Source: Adineta steineri (taxonomy: Eukaryota; Rotifera; Eurotatoria; Adinetida; Adinetidae). From it: a DNA stretch of 64,000 nt. Numbering within the stretch: position 1 is the stretch's first letter; each line of letters begins with the position of its first letter. The position numbers and the translations under genes were made by a program. Positions 49,469 through 61,547 of the stretch are shown piece after piece. The stretch lies in contig CAJNOI010000007.1 in the NCBI GenBank assembly GCA_905250115.1, positions 476,684-540,683 of the forward strand. The letters are read 5' to 3'. The notes beneath the pieces were generated by a model. It ran no database searches. It had not been told where the DNA came from and saw only the letters and a program-made list of their open reading frames with translations.

Positions 49469-52400
49469 ATGGTTTTTATGAAACCTGAGAGTGCTCTCAG
49501 ACGAGCCGATGGTACATATTTTTATTATCTTGAAATATTTATAATTAAAAAGTGAAAATTTTTCTGTTTTATTTAGAACTAATTGAAGTTGGTAAAAAAC
49601 AACGTGCTTTAGAAACACTTCTTGAAGTTGTTAAATCACGTCGTCATCGAACATGGACAAAAACACACGAACCATTAATGGAAAAACTCTTAGAATTATG
49701 TGTCGAATTAAAAAAAAGTCAAATTGCAAAAGATGGTCTTCATCAATATAAAACAATAGCACAAGCAGTATGTTGAAAAATTCTATATCAATAATAAGAC
49801 AAGAATTCTATGTTTTTTATTTTTATTAGGTTTCAGTTAAATCACTTGAAGATGTTATCATGAAATTTTTGAAACAAGGTGAACAACGATGTTTAGATGC
49901 ACGTAAAGAAGCAACAAATGCTACTGTTGATATTGATGATTTAGAAGTTCTTCAAACACCTGAAAGGTAAATAAATTTATATATGTACAATAAATATGTT
50001 TATTGTTTTTTATATCTTTATTTTTTAGTCTATTATTAAGTGCTGTCAGTGGTGAATCTCAACAAGATCGTACAGATCGTGATATGCTTGCACCATGGTT
50101 AAAATTTGTATGGGAATCATATAAACAATGTTTAGATCTATTAAAAAATAATAATCGTGTTGAAAAAATTTATCAAGATGTTGCACAAATGGGTTTTCGT
50201 TTTTGTCAACAATATAATCGACGACCTGAATTCCGAAAATTATGTGATACGATTCGAACACATTTTTCACAATCACAAAAATATTCACAACAAATGTATA
50301 GCGTTAATTTTCAATTACCTGAAACACAAGCACTTCATTTAGAAACACGTTTAGTACAACTTGATACAGCTATTGCTATGGAATTATGGCAGGTATATAA
50401 TTAGTATATAAAATACAACTGATCTAATAGTAGATTGCTGTAGTCTTTTTCACACGTATTATAGTAAGAAGTTGACGACACAAAGTCTTTTTAGTTTAAT
50501 ACGATTCACATGATACATATAGCTTTAATTTAAACACGATTGAATATGTAGTCAATTGTTTGTATTATATTACATATCAAAGATAGATCAACAGATGTTG
50601 TTATTATTATAACTAAGAGATTCTCATTCATTACAATATGATAAACATATTGTATTTATAGCAATCGTATCGAGTTATTTTGAATGCTGATCCTATTTCA
50701 ATTAATATCTATGATAAAAGTTAGATGATTAAATAAATCGTCTTGCTATCTCACAAGCAAGCTCGTGTTTTTATTTTATTTCAAATCTATATTACTCTCT
50801 AAAAATATTCAATTATGATTATAGGAAGCATTTAAAGCCGTTGAAGATATTCATCAACTTACAACAATATCAAAGAAAACACCAAGACCACAACAATTAG
50901 CTACATATTATAATAAAGTCGCATTAGTTTTTTGGAAAGCAGAAAATTATGTTTTTCATGCAACAACAGTTCTTAAATTATATGTTTTACATAAAGAACA
51001 AAAAAAGAATATAACACATGCTGAATTAACTCGTTTATCAACAAAAGCTTTATTAGCTATTCTTTCAATTCCATTACCAGCACCACGTACACAAATTGAT
51101 GAACATTTAGATACTGAAGATAATATTAATGAAAAACAAAAACGTTTAACAAGTTTATTATCATTACAACAAGTTCCAACACGTGCAACCTTAATACGTG
51201 ATATGATAAAACAAGGTGTTTTAAATTTTGTTCATCCAGAATTGAAAGATATGTATGAATGGTTAGAAGTTGAATTTCATCCATTACGTTTATCATCAAA
51301 AATGGAAGAAGGTATTAAATTTGTTGAAAAATTAGCTCAACCAGAATATTCTCAATATATGCCAGCATTACGAGATGTAACTGTTGTACGTTTACTTCAA
51401 CAAGTATCACAAGTATATCAAACAATTGAATTAAAACGTTTTATTAGTCTTGCACCACCTATTGATAAACATCGTTTAGAAAAAATTATTGTTAATGCAG
51501 CAAGAAATAATGATGTTCAAGTACATATTGAACATAAATTACAGGCATTAACATTTGGCACAGATTTGAATGTTTCATCTGGACAATCACTTAGTAGTGA
51601 TGCTGGTTCAAAAGCAAATATTGTACAAAAAATGCCTAATGAACAAATTCGTAATCAACTTACATCTATATCACGTGCATTATATTCATGTATGGAAATA
51701 ATTAGTGAAAAATCTAATAAAGAACGTAATGATAAATTAAGACGTGAAATAGCACAAACATATTATCGTGATGAACCAATTCAACGTAAAGATATATTAA
51801 AACGACGTGAATTTATTGAACGTTATAAAGAAGATAAAGAAAAAGAACATAAAGATAAAGCAAGACAGGCTGAAATTGTTACGAAAACAAAACAAGCTGA
51901 ACGTGATGAAGAAGATAAAATTCGACGTGAAACCGATCAAAAACGTCGTGTTCATGAAGCACAAATTGAAAAAGTTAAAGAAGAACAACGTTTTGCTATG
52001 AAAGTGGCTATTGATAAATTACGTGAATCTGATATAGGTCGAAAAATAATTGATGTTCTTGGCGAAGAAGCTTTATATAATTATGAACCAAATTCACTTA
52101 ATTCATTACATGTTACAGAAGTTATTAATCATAGTCGAGAACAAAAAGAAAAATTAAAAGTTCAATATAAAAAAGTTGATTATCTTATTCGAGCACTACA
52201 TGAAACTGAAGTACCATTACTACACAAACAAACTGAAGAAGAACTACAGCGTAGACGTGAAGTTCAAAAAGCTGAACGTGAACGTGCAATTGAAAGACGT
52301 GATCGACTTACACGAATTGAAGATGATAAAAATGCTTTTCTTCATTCTATTCGCGGACAACGACATGATGATTTTGTTGACCGAATGCGAGAATTTGAGC

Positions 52401-53763
52401 AACGTTTAAGTATTGCACGTCAACAACGATTAGAACAATTACGTATAGAAAATATTGAAAATAGAAAACAAGAATTTCGTGAAAATAAGAGATTAAAAAA
52501 ACAAAGAAAGCAAGAAGCAAAACAACAAAAAATTCAAGCTGACTTAAAACGTAAAGAAAATGAACGTTTAGCAGTTGTACGTGCTGCTGAAGAAGAAAGA
52601 AACAAGAAATTAGCTGAACAAACAAGAATACAACGTGAACGTGAAGAAGCAATTGAAAGAAGATTACAAGCAGAAAGAGAGAGTGCACATCCGACTTCCA
52701 GTGGAAATGTTCGACGAGATCCTCCTGCTGGTGGGGGTCGCGGTGGTTATCAACAAGATAGAGATAAACCTGATAGGTTTGTATATTGAATATTTAATCG
52801 TAATTACTTTTTTATTATTTTATAGTCAAACATGGCGTCGAAAGACACGTGAAGGTGATGACAATCAACCATCACAAACTAATGCAACTGATAATTGGCG
52901 TCCACGAAACGACGAGCAACGGTAAATTGCATTTATACCGTTACACTTTAAATATCTACAAAGATATTCTTTTTTTTATAATTCTAGTCCACGAGATAGT
53001 GGTGAACGACGTACTGATGATTCAGCAAGCAATAAAGGTCCATCTAATGAAGCATGGCGACCAAGACCAAGACCTGATCCACAACAGCATGATGATCGTC
53101 GTGATGACAGACGTGACGATCGAAGAGATGATAGACGCGATGACAGACGAGATGACCGAAGAGACGATAGACGCGATGATCGACGAGGCCATCCTTCACA
53201 ACAAACTCAACCATCATCATCATCAACATCAGAAAAATGGACAGACAAAACTTCTGAAACAGCTAGTAACTGGCGAACAGTTGAAAAGAAACAACGTCCT
53301 AATCCGTAAATTATATAACAACTTATTCAATATAATAATTTTTTTCTCTTTGTTTCTTATTGATTCTAGTCCACGACCTGGTAATGATCGTCCATCACAA
53401 CAACGTTCTGATGAATCACATTCAACTACAGATTCTTGGCGATCAAAGACACGTGTGCCTACAGAACAACGAGAAGAACCACCACGAGAGAGCGGTCGTG
53501 GTGGTCCACCTTCATCGGATAATTGGGGTCGATCGGATGAAAATAATAGTTGGCGTAACCGCGAAAAAACACGTATCAATAGTTGGCGTGCCAATGACAG
53601 TGACGAAAATGAAAGTGAACGCCCTCGTCCTGCTGCTGGCGATTCATCATATACTGATCGAAGTACTGATAATCGCCGTGGTGGTGGTAGTGGTGGTGGT
53701 AATCGTTTTGGAGGTGATCGTCGTGGACAAAATCGTGAATATGGCGGTACTAATCGAGAGTGA
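49469..53763 (+). CDS. EIF3A: Eukaryotic translation initiation factor 3 subunit A
   Basis: Eight exons (49469-49511, 49577-49767, 49830-49966, 50029-50392, 50825-52776, 52826-52921, 52988-53305, 53370-53763). The N-terminus follows eIF3a almost residue by residue: [84 protein letters not shown], then a PCI domain ending near [14 protein letters not shown] long charged coiled coil (51720-52680) follows, then an Arg/Asp-rich tail with tandem DDRR repeats (about 53095-53180), the counterpart of the DR-rich repeats of vertebrate eIF3a, and a Gly/Arg-rich end. The protein scaffolds eIF3 on the 40S ribosome. Intron 4 is 432 bp, far longer than the others. It lies second in a likely operon. Confidence 0.95.
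53095..53180 (+). repeat. Tandem DDRR-encoding repeat in eIF3A
   Basis: About eight 12-base units (variants of cgtgatgacaga) encode a run of Asp-Asp-Arg-Arg inside exon 7. Codon variants differ between units, so the protein repeat looks older than any recent slippage. Confidence 0.75.
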
Positions 53764-54079
53764 AAACTAATTTAGAAGAAAATAATTTATCCTATATCGT
53801 TATCATTACTGTTGTTTTCTTTTTTTATTCTTATTATATATCACATTAGTTTACGTTGTGTGTGTGTGTGTCTTGTCTTTCGTGCTTATTTAAACTAATC
53901 ACGCTGTTATCCCATTATTTTCAACCGTTCATCATTCTTTTTTTCTGTGCTTCACAGCAACGAAAAAAAATACTAATCTAATAAAAATAAACTTCTTTTT
54001 TTTCGAAAATTATTTTTATCATATGATTAAAATGAAAAAGAATAAAAAGAAATAAACGTTAATCAATATTTGTTTGCAG
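53764..54079 (+). promoter_or_regulatory. eIF3A 3' region and trans-splice acceptor of GatC
   Basis: The 316-bp spacer holds a (GT)n run near 53858-53870, AATAAA-type signals at about 53980 and a T-rich tract ending in tttgcag at 54079. The next base is the A of the GatC start codon. No room remains for a 5' untranslated region, as expected if a spliced leader supplies it. Confidence 0.55.
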
Positions 54080-54460
54080 ATGTCTTTATTTCTTTTATCT
54101 CGTCGTTCATTTTCTGTTTTAACACAAATTAAAATTGATCCTAATATGCAAAAAAAACTAGAACATCTTTCATTAATTTCATTTCAAAATGAACAAACAA
54201 TAAAGAAAGTTGAACAAACTATTCATTCATCAGATATAATTCATCAAGCAAATGTTGATCATCTTGAACCATTATATACTCTTGTTCAAACAGAATTATG
54301 TCCTTTAAGACAAGAAGATATAGTATCAAATGAAAAAACACTTCAAACAAAACAAGTATTGAAAAATGCTTCAACAACTTATGAAGATTATTTGGTTGCA
54401 CCTATGATTGGTAAACGTGATTCTCAGACTGTTGAAAAAGTTGATACAACAAAATTATAG
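54080..54460 (+). CDS. GATC: Mitochondrial Glu-tRNA(Gln) amidotransferase subunit C
   Basis: A single-exon protein of 126 residues. It begins with a basic, Ser-rich stretch (MSLFLLSRRSFSVLTQI) fitting a mitochondrial targeting peptide. The GatC core follows: KLEHLSLISFQNEQTIKKVE, a helix, then VDHLEPLYTLVQTELCPLR and a C-terminal EDYLVAPMIGKR that corresponds to the conserved YFVAPPGN end. With GatA and GatB it converts Glu-tRNA(Gln) to Gln-tRNA(Gln) in mitochondria, and subunit C stabilises the complex. The ATG at 54080 is chosen because a splice acceptor AG directly precedes it. The gene is third in a close same-strand series. Confidence 0.88.
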   Translation: MSLFLLSRRSFSVLTQIKIDPNMQKKLEHLSLISFQNEQTIKKVEQTIHSSDIIHQANVDHLEPLYTLVQTELCPLRQEDIVSNEKTLQTKQVLKNASTTYEDYLVAPMIGKRDSQTVEKVDTTKL

Positions 54461-54527
54461 AAAAAAGAATAAATAAAATATTTAGAAAAGAAATGACTTG
54501 TATCTTTTTTTTTATATTTATTTTCAG
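54461..54527 (+). promoter_or_regulatory. Intercistronic spacer with trans-splice acceptor
   Basis: Only 67 bp separate the GatC stop from the next start. The spacer contains aataaaata and a long T-rich tract ending in ttttcag at 54527, with ATG immediately after. This pattern is typical of trans-spliced polycistronic units. Confidence 0.6.
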
Positions 54528-56658
54528 ATGTCATCTCTATTCGTCGATCGTCTTCTATTAAGTTTTAATAATGTTAAACATCGACTTGAAACTCTTTCGA
54601 ATCTCTGCCATACTTATCGAAATGCATCACCTGTTGGTGATGATAATTTAGACGAGTCAGATCGATTTAATGGACCATATCTCTCAGATATTGAAGAACT
54701 TGAAAAGTCCATTGAACAGATATCAGTATTAATTGAAAATCTTCAACAAGAACAAAATTCCACTGCTGATTGTCGAGAGTTTTTAAATTATCCTCTATGT
54801 AAAAATGGTTGGACATTAAAAGATATCGAACAACTTGAAGAAGAACAATATTTAAATTTAGATATATTAAATCAATTAAGTTTACATACGATCAATGAAG
54901 ATGATACTCAATTCAATGAACAAGAACATGTAAGACATAGTTTCAATATTTCAAGATATATCAGAGATGAGATGAATTCGTGTGTACAATGATGTGCAAA
55001 AATAATTTCCGTTTGACACACTAAGTTTTTTTCAAGACTTTTTCCTACGTCCTTCGAGTGATTGTGAATGAAAAGGTTCTAATACAAAGAAGAGATCGAA
55101 ATTCTTAGTAATTACTGTATTTGATAAGTTCTATGAATTTTGTTTTTACACATAAGTTAGTTGTCTTATCAATTCCTATTAACTATTTATAGTATCACTA
55201 TTTTATTTCTATTAATTTAGAATTATGTCGATACAAATTCTTCTTTAACATGTGATACAAATAATAATCTTCTTAATCTTCCACCCGAACTTCTTCTTCA
55301 TATATGTTCATTTATTTCTCCTTTCGAACTTCTAACAAATCTTGCACCTACTTGTCAGTATTTTGCAAATTTTATTTTAACTCGTGTTTATTCTCATCTT
55401 GATCTTTCGAAAATAATCTCTGTCTTTGACATTACTCATTTACTTTCTTATTTATCGTATCTTCGATCTATAAAATTTATTGATTGGGAAAATGATATAA
55501 GTATTCTTACATGGGCTATATGGTTTGAAAGAATAGCTAGAACAACTTCTGATCTTTATACAATACGTTTTCATAATGTTCTTATATCTCCAATATTAAT
55601 TTGTCTTATTATTGAATATTTTCCTCATTGTTTACAAACAATTATATTTGATTCTCAACAAAATAAAACCTATGAAAAATTTGATTTAGTTCTTGCATTA
55701 CTAGCTGATAATAAAATTCAACTTAAAAATATTACTGCATCCTATCAATTGGGAATAACTAGTTTTGGTATATTCGAACTTGTTAGTAATTTAAATACAA
55801 TTGTTGAATTAAATTTACTTTATATTGAAGCATTTGATGATGAGTAAGTTTCTTTTTTTTTTCTTTTACTCAAGTAGTTATATCTTCTTAATATAGGACA
55901 ATAAAAATTTTGTGTGATAAACACAATAAACATTTAGAAATTCTTAGAATTGATGGTACACAATTATCAGATAAAGCATTAGAATATATAAATTATTGTC
56001 GAAAAATTAGATCAATTACAATTGAAGTTTGTACAAATATGACTGGTTCAAATTTTTCTATATTTCAAGTAGAATTATTTCTATAATTTATTTCAATATT
56101 TTATTTGAATTTATTTAATATAGAATTTTTGTAATCTTAAAGAATTATGTTTATCAAAATTAACTATTATTCCACTTGAATCATTCCAATTACTTTTTAA
56201 TAGAAAGCATATTTTTGAACATTTGATCGTACTCAAATTAGACGAATGTCATTCAATTGATGATAATTGTATTCAAGCAATTATTACTATGTAAGTATAT
56301 TCGATTTTGTAGACAAGTTTTTTTCTTTTTTTTCTTATTATTTGGAAAATGTATTTTTTATAGGTGTCCTCATTTAATTGATTTGACTTGTTCATGGGCA
56401 TATAATCTTACTGATGATAGTTTTAATGTAATTGTCAAGCAATGTCGTTATCTTCGTCGTTTATCATTATTAGGTTGCCATCAAATCTTTGGTTTTATAT
56501 TGAAGGATGTACCTGAAAAATATTTTCATACTATTGAATATCTTAATTTTGAACAATGTAATCAAATTGAAGATCATATATTATATGATTTATATAAGAG
56601 AAAAAAATCAATATCGATTTATAATTATTATGGATTTTCTATAGAAGATGATGAATAA
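54528..56658 (+). CDS. F-box/leucine-rich repeat protein (FBXL type)
   Basis: Five exons (54528-54929, 55221-55843, 55897-56068, 56124-56290, 56364-56658) give 552 residues. Residues 1-134 form a helical, coiled-coil-like N-terminus (FVDRLLLSFNNVKHRLETLS, IEELEKSIEQISVLIENLQQ) that I do not recognise. Exon 2 brings an F-box (NLPPELLLHICSFISPFELL) that would bind Skp1 of an SCF ubiquitin ligase. LRRs of the cysteine-containing type follow (HLEILRIDGTQLSDKALEYI, CPHLIDLTCSWAYNLTDDSF, CRYLRRLSLLGC). The join of exons 1 and 2 rests on a strong donor (cat before GTAAGA) with matching phase, and on exon 2 having no early Met. Without that splice, exon 1 reads on to a stop at 54992. It is last in the likely operon. 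Confidence 0.78.
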
Positions 56659-57193
56659 AATTTTTATTATGTTTTTTCTTTTTTAATTGTATTGTATTGT
56701 GTATAATTATTGTGAGTTGAATGATGAAGAAAAAAAAATTGAAAAAATGAAGAAATAAATAATTTTAATTTTCAATTAATATTAAATGAAATATTCTTTT
56801 ACAATAGTTCATTCTCAATAAAAAAAAAAAACTTATTTGAATGTCACGTACATAAATTGAGTTTTTTGTTCAATTGAGAGAAGAGGAAGAAAAAAGAAAG
56901 GGAGTAAAAATCCTTGTCTTTGTAGGTCTGTGTAATTATCTGTTTTTTTAAGCATTTTAATAATTACATTTGTTTGATCTGATAAGGTTGTCGGTTGTTC
57001 TGTACAATGTGAATATGTATATATGCGTGTAAATGTTCAATAGCGTCACGCACCAACGATAAACGACACGACAAATGTGCCATGCCGCAATATATACATA
57101 TACATAAAGGTAAGAAATGAAGACAATGTTCAATTGATTGAAGTCGTTTATTCAAAGGTGTGCATACAAACATATAAGAGGCGCGCATTCAAA
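56659..57193. other. Intergenic stretch
   Basis: No gene is seen. The 3' untranslated region of the F-box gene has AATAAA-like sequence near 56753 and a poly-A run near 56820. The upstream region of the next gene contains several short G/C-richer pieces. Confidence 0.4.
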
Positions 57194-58963
57194 ATGAATA
57201 AGTGGTCAACATCATTACCATCGATTATCTCACTATGTAATAATGTCCAATTTAGTTTTGATCCGATGTTTATGCAACAAGTTGCAACATCCTCAAATAG
57301 AAATCAAAATAATGGTGCTGGTAGTTCGCTTACTGATTTATCAATACTTATTCATACTCAACCACCTTTTATTAATTATGAACAGTATCCAGATAATTAT
57401 AATCAATCATCTAAACAACAACAACAACCTTCATTTTATGAGGCAGCTATTGAACATCAAACGACAATAGAAACAGATATAACAACACACGAACAATTTG
57501 TACCCGATGATGAATTACTTCAATCATTAGTTGCTTATGCAGATAGTTTTGATTTAGATAGTACTGTTTATTCAATTCAAAATTCTAAAACTCAACCAAT
57601 GACAGCAACAACATCGATTTCAACAATGCAATCAGTACCAAGACGAAGAACACAATCGTCAACAACATTGTTAACATCGATTATGGAAAATAATACTCCA
57701 ATGTCACGACATAAAAGTTGTGATGATCTATCTATTACATGTTCTATAACAAGTAGTAGCAAACCAACAACTGTTATACAACGTGATGAACATGTAGAAA
57801 AATCTAATTTTACGAAATTTGTCGCATCAGAATCTCATCCGCAATTCTATTTTTCTACACCAACAAACAAAGATAATCGTAATAATAATATTAATAATAA
57901 TAATAATAATAATCATCATCATCATTATGATAAAAGTTACGACGATAAACAAATCGAAGAAGCTACATCAACAACAGGTGGATCAAAAATTGAATGGGGA
58001 TTTTCATCAGATACAATGAACGAATTAAATAAACCATCATCTGATGTATTTAGTAGTTATGAAGCAACAACTAATATTGGTGATATTAATTTACATTATT
58101 TAAAAGATCTTGAACATGTTTCTACTATGGCTGCTTCAATGGATTTTTCTCAAGAACCTACGGCAACTATTCCACCTCGACCAGTTATAATAAGAAAAAA
58201 AAGTAAAGATCTTTTATTAAAACAACAAGTTGATATTCAATTACTTCGTCCACCAACACCACCTGCACCAGCTCCAATTATTATTCGAGAAGTTCGTCAT
58301 AGACCACATCCATCTAATAAATCAATAACAATACATCAAAAATTAGAAGATACTGGTCAAATTCATTTATCTAAAACACCATCACCTATTGTACTTCGTG
58401 AACGTCCACCACCACCTCCAAAACATGATTATCCATCTAAACCAACTATTGTTTATCGTCATATACAAACGCCATCTTCATCACCACCAACTGTTATTGT
58501 TGAACGTCTTCGATCAAATATGGCAGCTGTTATACAAAAACCAGCACCAATTTTAGTTGAAAAATGGTTACCATATCCACCAGAACAAAAACGTAAAATA
58601 ATTTATGAATGTCTATCACCACCACCTGTACGAGAAAAACGTCATGCCAGTGAAAGATCAAAAAAAATTATCGTTGAATATGATGATGTCAATGTTATTT
58701 TTGATAGAGACATTAAACAACGAAAAGACGTTAAGCGCGTTAGTCCTGATCGATATGTTCGACGATATGGTAATTCATTATATTCTAATGAAACTCTTAA
58801 TCATATTTTAAGTAATAAGACATGCGCATCTCAAGTACGTTTAAGAAAATCCCTTTTCTTTGAAAATATTTTATTTTAATCACATCTCTTTTAGGCCAAA
58901 CAACAATATTCATTTTTTCCACATCAACATCATTATGAAAATTATTCACCAATCTTTCATTGA
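57194..58963 (+). CDS. Low-complexity proline-rich protein of unknown family
   Basis: Two exons (57194-58834 and 58895-58963) give 569 residues, starting MNKWSTSLPSIISLCNN. An earlier in-frame ATG at 57077 exists, but the peptide between the two looks non-coding. The first half is rich in Ser, Thr, Gln and Asn, with an Asn/His run at about 57882-57929. The second half is a chain of Pro/Ile/Val modules, such as PPTPPAPAPIIIREVRHRP, PSPIVLRERPPPPP, PAPILVEKWLPYPPEQKRKI and KKIIVEYDDVNVIF, with charged ends. Such alternating Pro/Val-rich charged modules recall alveolin- or articulin-like cytoskeletal proteins, but this is only a resemblance. The last exon is short and aromatic/His-rich (YSFFPHQHHYENYSPIFH). 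Confidence 0.6.
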
Positions 58964-59715
58964 TTGTTTTATGATTTAAACTAGGACAGATACATGACGA
59001 TGACAATGTTTTTTGTTCTCGTCATATAAATTTCATTGAACTATTTACTTCTCTTTTGTTTAAAAACGTTGAGTGTGTGGGGTAAAAAAACAAAGAGAAG
59101 TAGTATGTTTCTTATTTTTAATCCATATTCATATTAAAGTTTTTTTTTTGTTTTTGAATTATATTTTAAAAAAAAGGGAAAAAACTAAATAATTCCTTTC
59201 TTTATTCTTTTACTTATCAATTAATCAACTTGCATGAAAATCATTGAAAATAATTAATATCATTCAAAGCCTGAAAAATAGTAACGATAATTACGTAGTT
59301 TAAAATTATATGATTGTGAACCGGAACATTAATGTTCATTATTACTAGAAGTGTGTTATTTCGTGATTACTATAGCTTTTCGTAACAACCATTAACTAGA
59401 ACAACGATAGTGATGGATGTTAAATATTTAATTTGATCTAAACGAACATTATTCATATCTGATCACATCTTATCTCTCAATATTTTACAACTTTTAATAT
59501 ATAAGAAAAAATAAAGAGATTATATGATATACTATAAATCAGTATTTAGGGTGTGGGTCGGATACAAGAAGAAAGACCCACATCCTCAAGGTTAACACGT
59601 ACGAAAAATACATAGATCACGATATCGAACACTTAAAAATAACAGCTTTACAATATAGAGAACTAAGAGACTGAGTCGCATAATGATTAAAATCAGAATA
59701 ATGCATTAGATCACC
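58964..59715. other. Convergent intergenic stretch
   Basis: No gene is seen between the proline-rich gene and the GPCR gene, which converge. One fold-back element lies at 59548-59591. Confidence 0.45.
59548..59591. repeat. Telomere-like fold-back element (copy 6)
   Basis: The left arm is agggtgtgggtcgga and the right arm gacccacatcctcaagg, with a spacer of about a dozen bases. It is the shortest and cleanest small copy. Confidence 0.65.
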
Positions 59716-60802
59716 CTAATGATATCGCAAAATCTTCCTTTGCAAATACCGTCTCACTTCATGATTGTACGCAAACAGATTTATAACATCAAACAGTATA
59801 CACGCTTCAGATAAAGCTGCAAGAGATTGCTGCAGGAGTGGGTCAATGTAGATCGGATTGGCAATTGACAAAATTGTATATATGGGAAGCCATCCTCCGA
59901 TAAATATAGAAAACATTAAGATCGTATGCCGCAGTAGATGTTTGTCGCGTCGACTGAGTACTTGATTTTGACTGATATTCACATTGATTTCTGTGATCTG
60001 TCGAGATTGTGGTTGAATCCGACGAGATGAAGAACGTACATGAAGAAATATGAGAAGATTGATAATGAAACAAACCACTGAAGGAATTAAGACGATGAAT
60101 AACAGCTTGTAAATTAGATTCCATCGAGGATCAGTACAGTTCTAATCATAAAACATATAAGCAGAGAAGATTTACCTTTTTTCAACAAAATTCATTCGAA
60201 TAGACTACGATAAATTCGGTATATTGTCAACAGAATCATAGAAAAGAAATCTTCTGCAGAGAAATCTTTCTATATTTTTAACTAGTGATTATATCTATGG
60301 TAAGCATTCCTCATTTTCAGCTCGAACGCCATTTCTAACATACGGTGAAAATAGTAACAATTCTTACCGATCCCTTTGGTGCAATCATTGGGAATGATAT
60401 GAGAAGTCCGAATATCCATTGACTTCCAATACAAATTGCCACCCACTGCTTAGATTTAAAAAAGAGTTTTGTGTGATACACAATCGAATAAAATCGGTGA
60501 ATAGAAACGACGATAAAAGAAAGTGGTACTTGAATAGTACAGGCCATATGAGTATAGTCTATAAGGATACAGATGTCGTGGAACAATACAAGTTGAGGAT
60601 CAATGAGTCGTGTTGTCTTATAGGGGATCCAGAAGATAGCACAAAATATCATGGAGATACAAATGTTCAGTGTGAACACGTTGTTGATATGATGAAAACG
60701 ATGAATAAGAAAGATCGGAATGGAATAAATAAGGGCCAAGATGAAAATCAATACGAAAATAATGACATGAATAATAAGAAGAATACTAGCGTTGCTCAAC
60801 AT
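59716..60802 (-). CDS. Orphan rhodopsin-class GPCR
   Basis: Two exons (60802-60368 and 60141-59716) give 286 residues with seven hydrophobic segments. TM1 is ILLIIHVIIFVLIFILALIY and TM2 NVFTLNICISMIFCAIFWIP. TM3 (HMACTIQVPLSFIVVSIHRFY) ends in an HRF variant of the DRY motif, and TM4 is WVAICIGSQWIFGLLISFPM. The exon junction brings NCTDPRWNLIYKLLF with a likely glycosylated loop and disulfide cysteine leading into TM5. TM6 (HTILMFSIFIGGWLPIYTIL) keeps the Trp-Leu-Pro turn, and TM7 ends in FDVINLFAYNHEVRRYL, a loose NPxxY counterpart. Many such divergent receptors without known ligand exist in bdelloids. The ligand cannot be inferred. Confidence 0.75.
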
Positions 60803-61547
60803 AGCGTAGAATATCTGTCAGGCAAGATCGAGAATAGATATATGAATTCTGACAGAGCACAATTATTTATGAGAAGAGAAAAAAATTATCTCGGCATATG
60901 ACATGGCAAACGGTAACTTAGATATTTGAAAACGACTAATTTAAACTTGAAGAAGTTGAATTAGTTGAGCATGGCTAGCGTAATACAGAGAAGAGGAGTC
61001 GAGTGTGAACGCTTCCAATTAATAGACACACATATGGAAAAGCGCTTTTATTTTGCACGACTTGGCATGATCAACATCATTACAGTCTTTTTGTGCAATA
61101 ATCATTCCAGTTATATTAAAGAGAAACTACGTATTTAGAAGTATTTTTGATATGTTATGTTCACAAGCTGACTTGCCAAGGATTGATAATATTTGGTATT
61201 TCTTGAACAACGGCAAATAGATAGTCGTCAGTGAATCGGAGATGAAAGAAGTAGTAAAAAGAAAACCGTTTTCTATGTATGGGTGTGGGTGGGGATGGTA
61301 CGTGAATCCAGTATCCACACCCACCCTTCATAGGGATTTACATTTAAATAAATAAGACAAAACGCGTCGGTGAACTGATTTCTGTATTTAATTAATTATT
61401 TTACAAGCACATCTTAAAAACAAAAAAATCAATATTCTGCATAAAACTAAATTACTGAAAAGCAATAGTACACACTACAAGATTGAACTTGTCCATTTGC
61501 TACAAGATAGACTAATATGTTCGTGATTGATTCATACCAACACAACC
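60803..61547. other. Intergenic stretch
   Basis: No gene is seen. It lies between the start of the GPCR gene and the 3' end of the F-box/LRR gene, both on the minus strand, and contains the fold-back element at 61276-61334. Confidence 0.45.
61276..61334. repeat. Telomere-like fold-back element with G4 potential (copy 7)
   Basis: The left arm gggtgtgggtggggatgg has four closely spaced G runs. The right arm (tccacacccacccttcatag) is close to its reverse complement over about 18 bases. On one strand it could form a two-tetrad G-quadruplex, and as duplex it could extrude a hairpin. Confidence 0.7.

Noticed and set aside
60419-60901. Plus-strand open frame of 160 codons
   Set aside because: It is antisense to the GPCR membrane segments and has no protein-like features.
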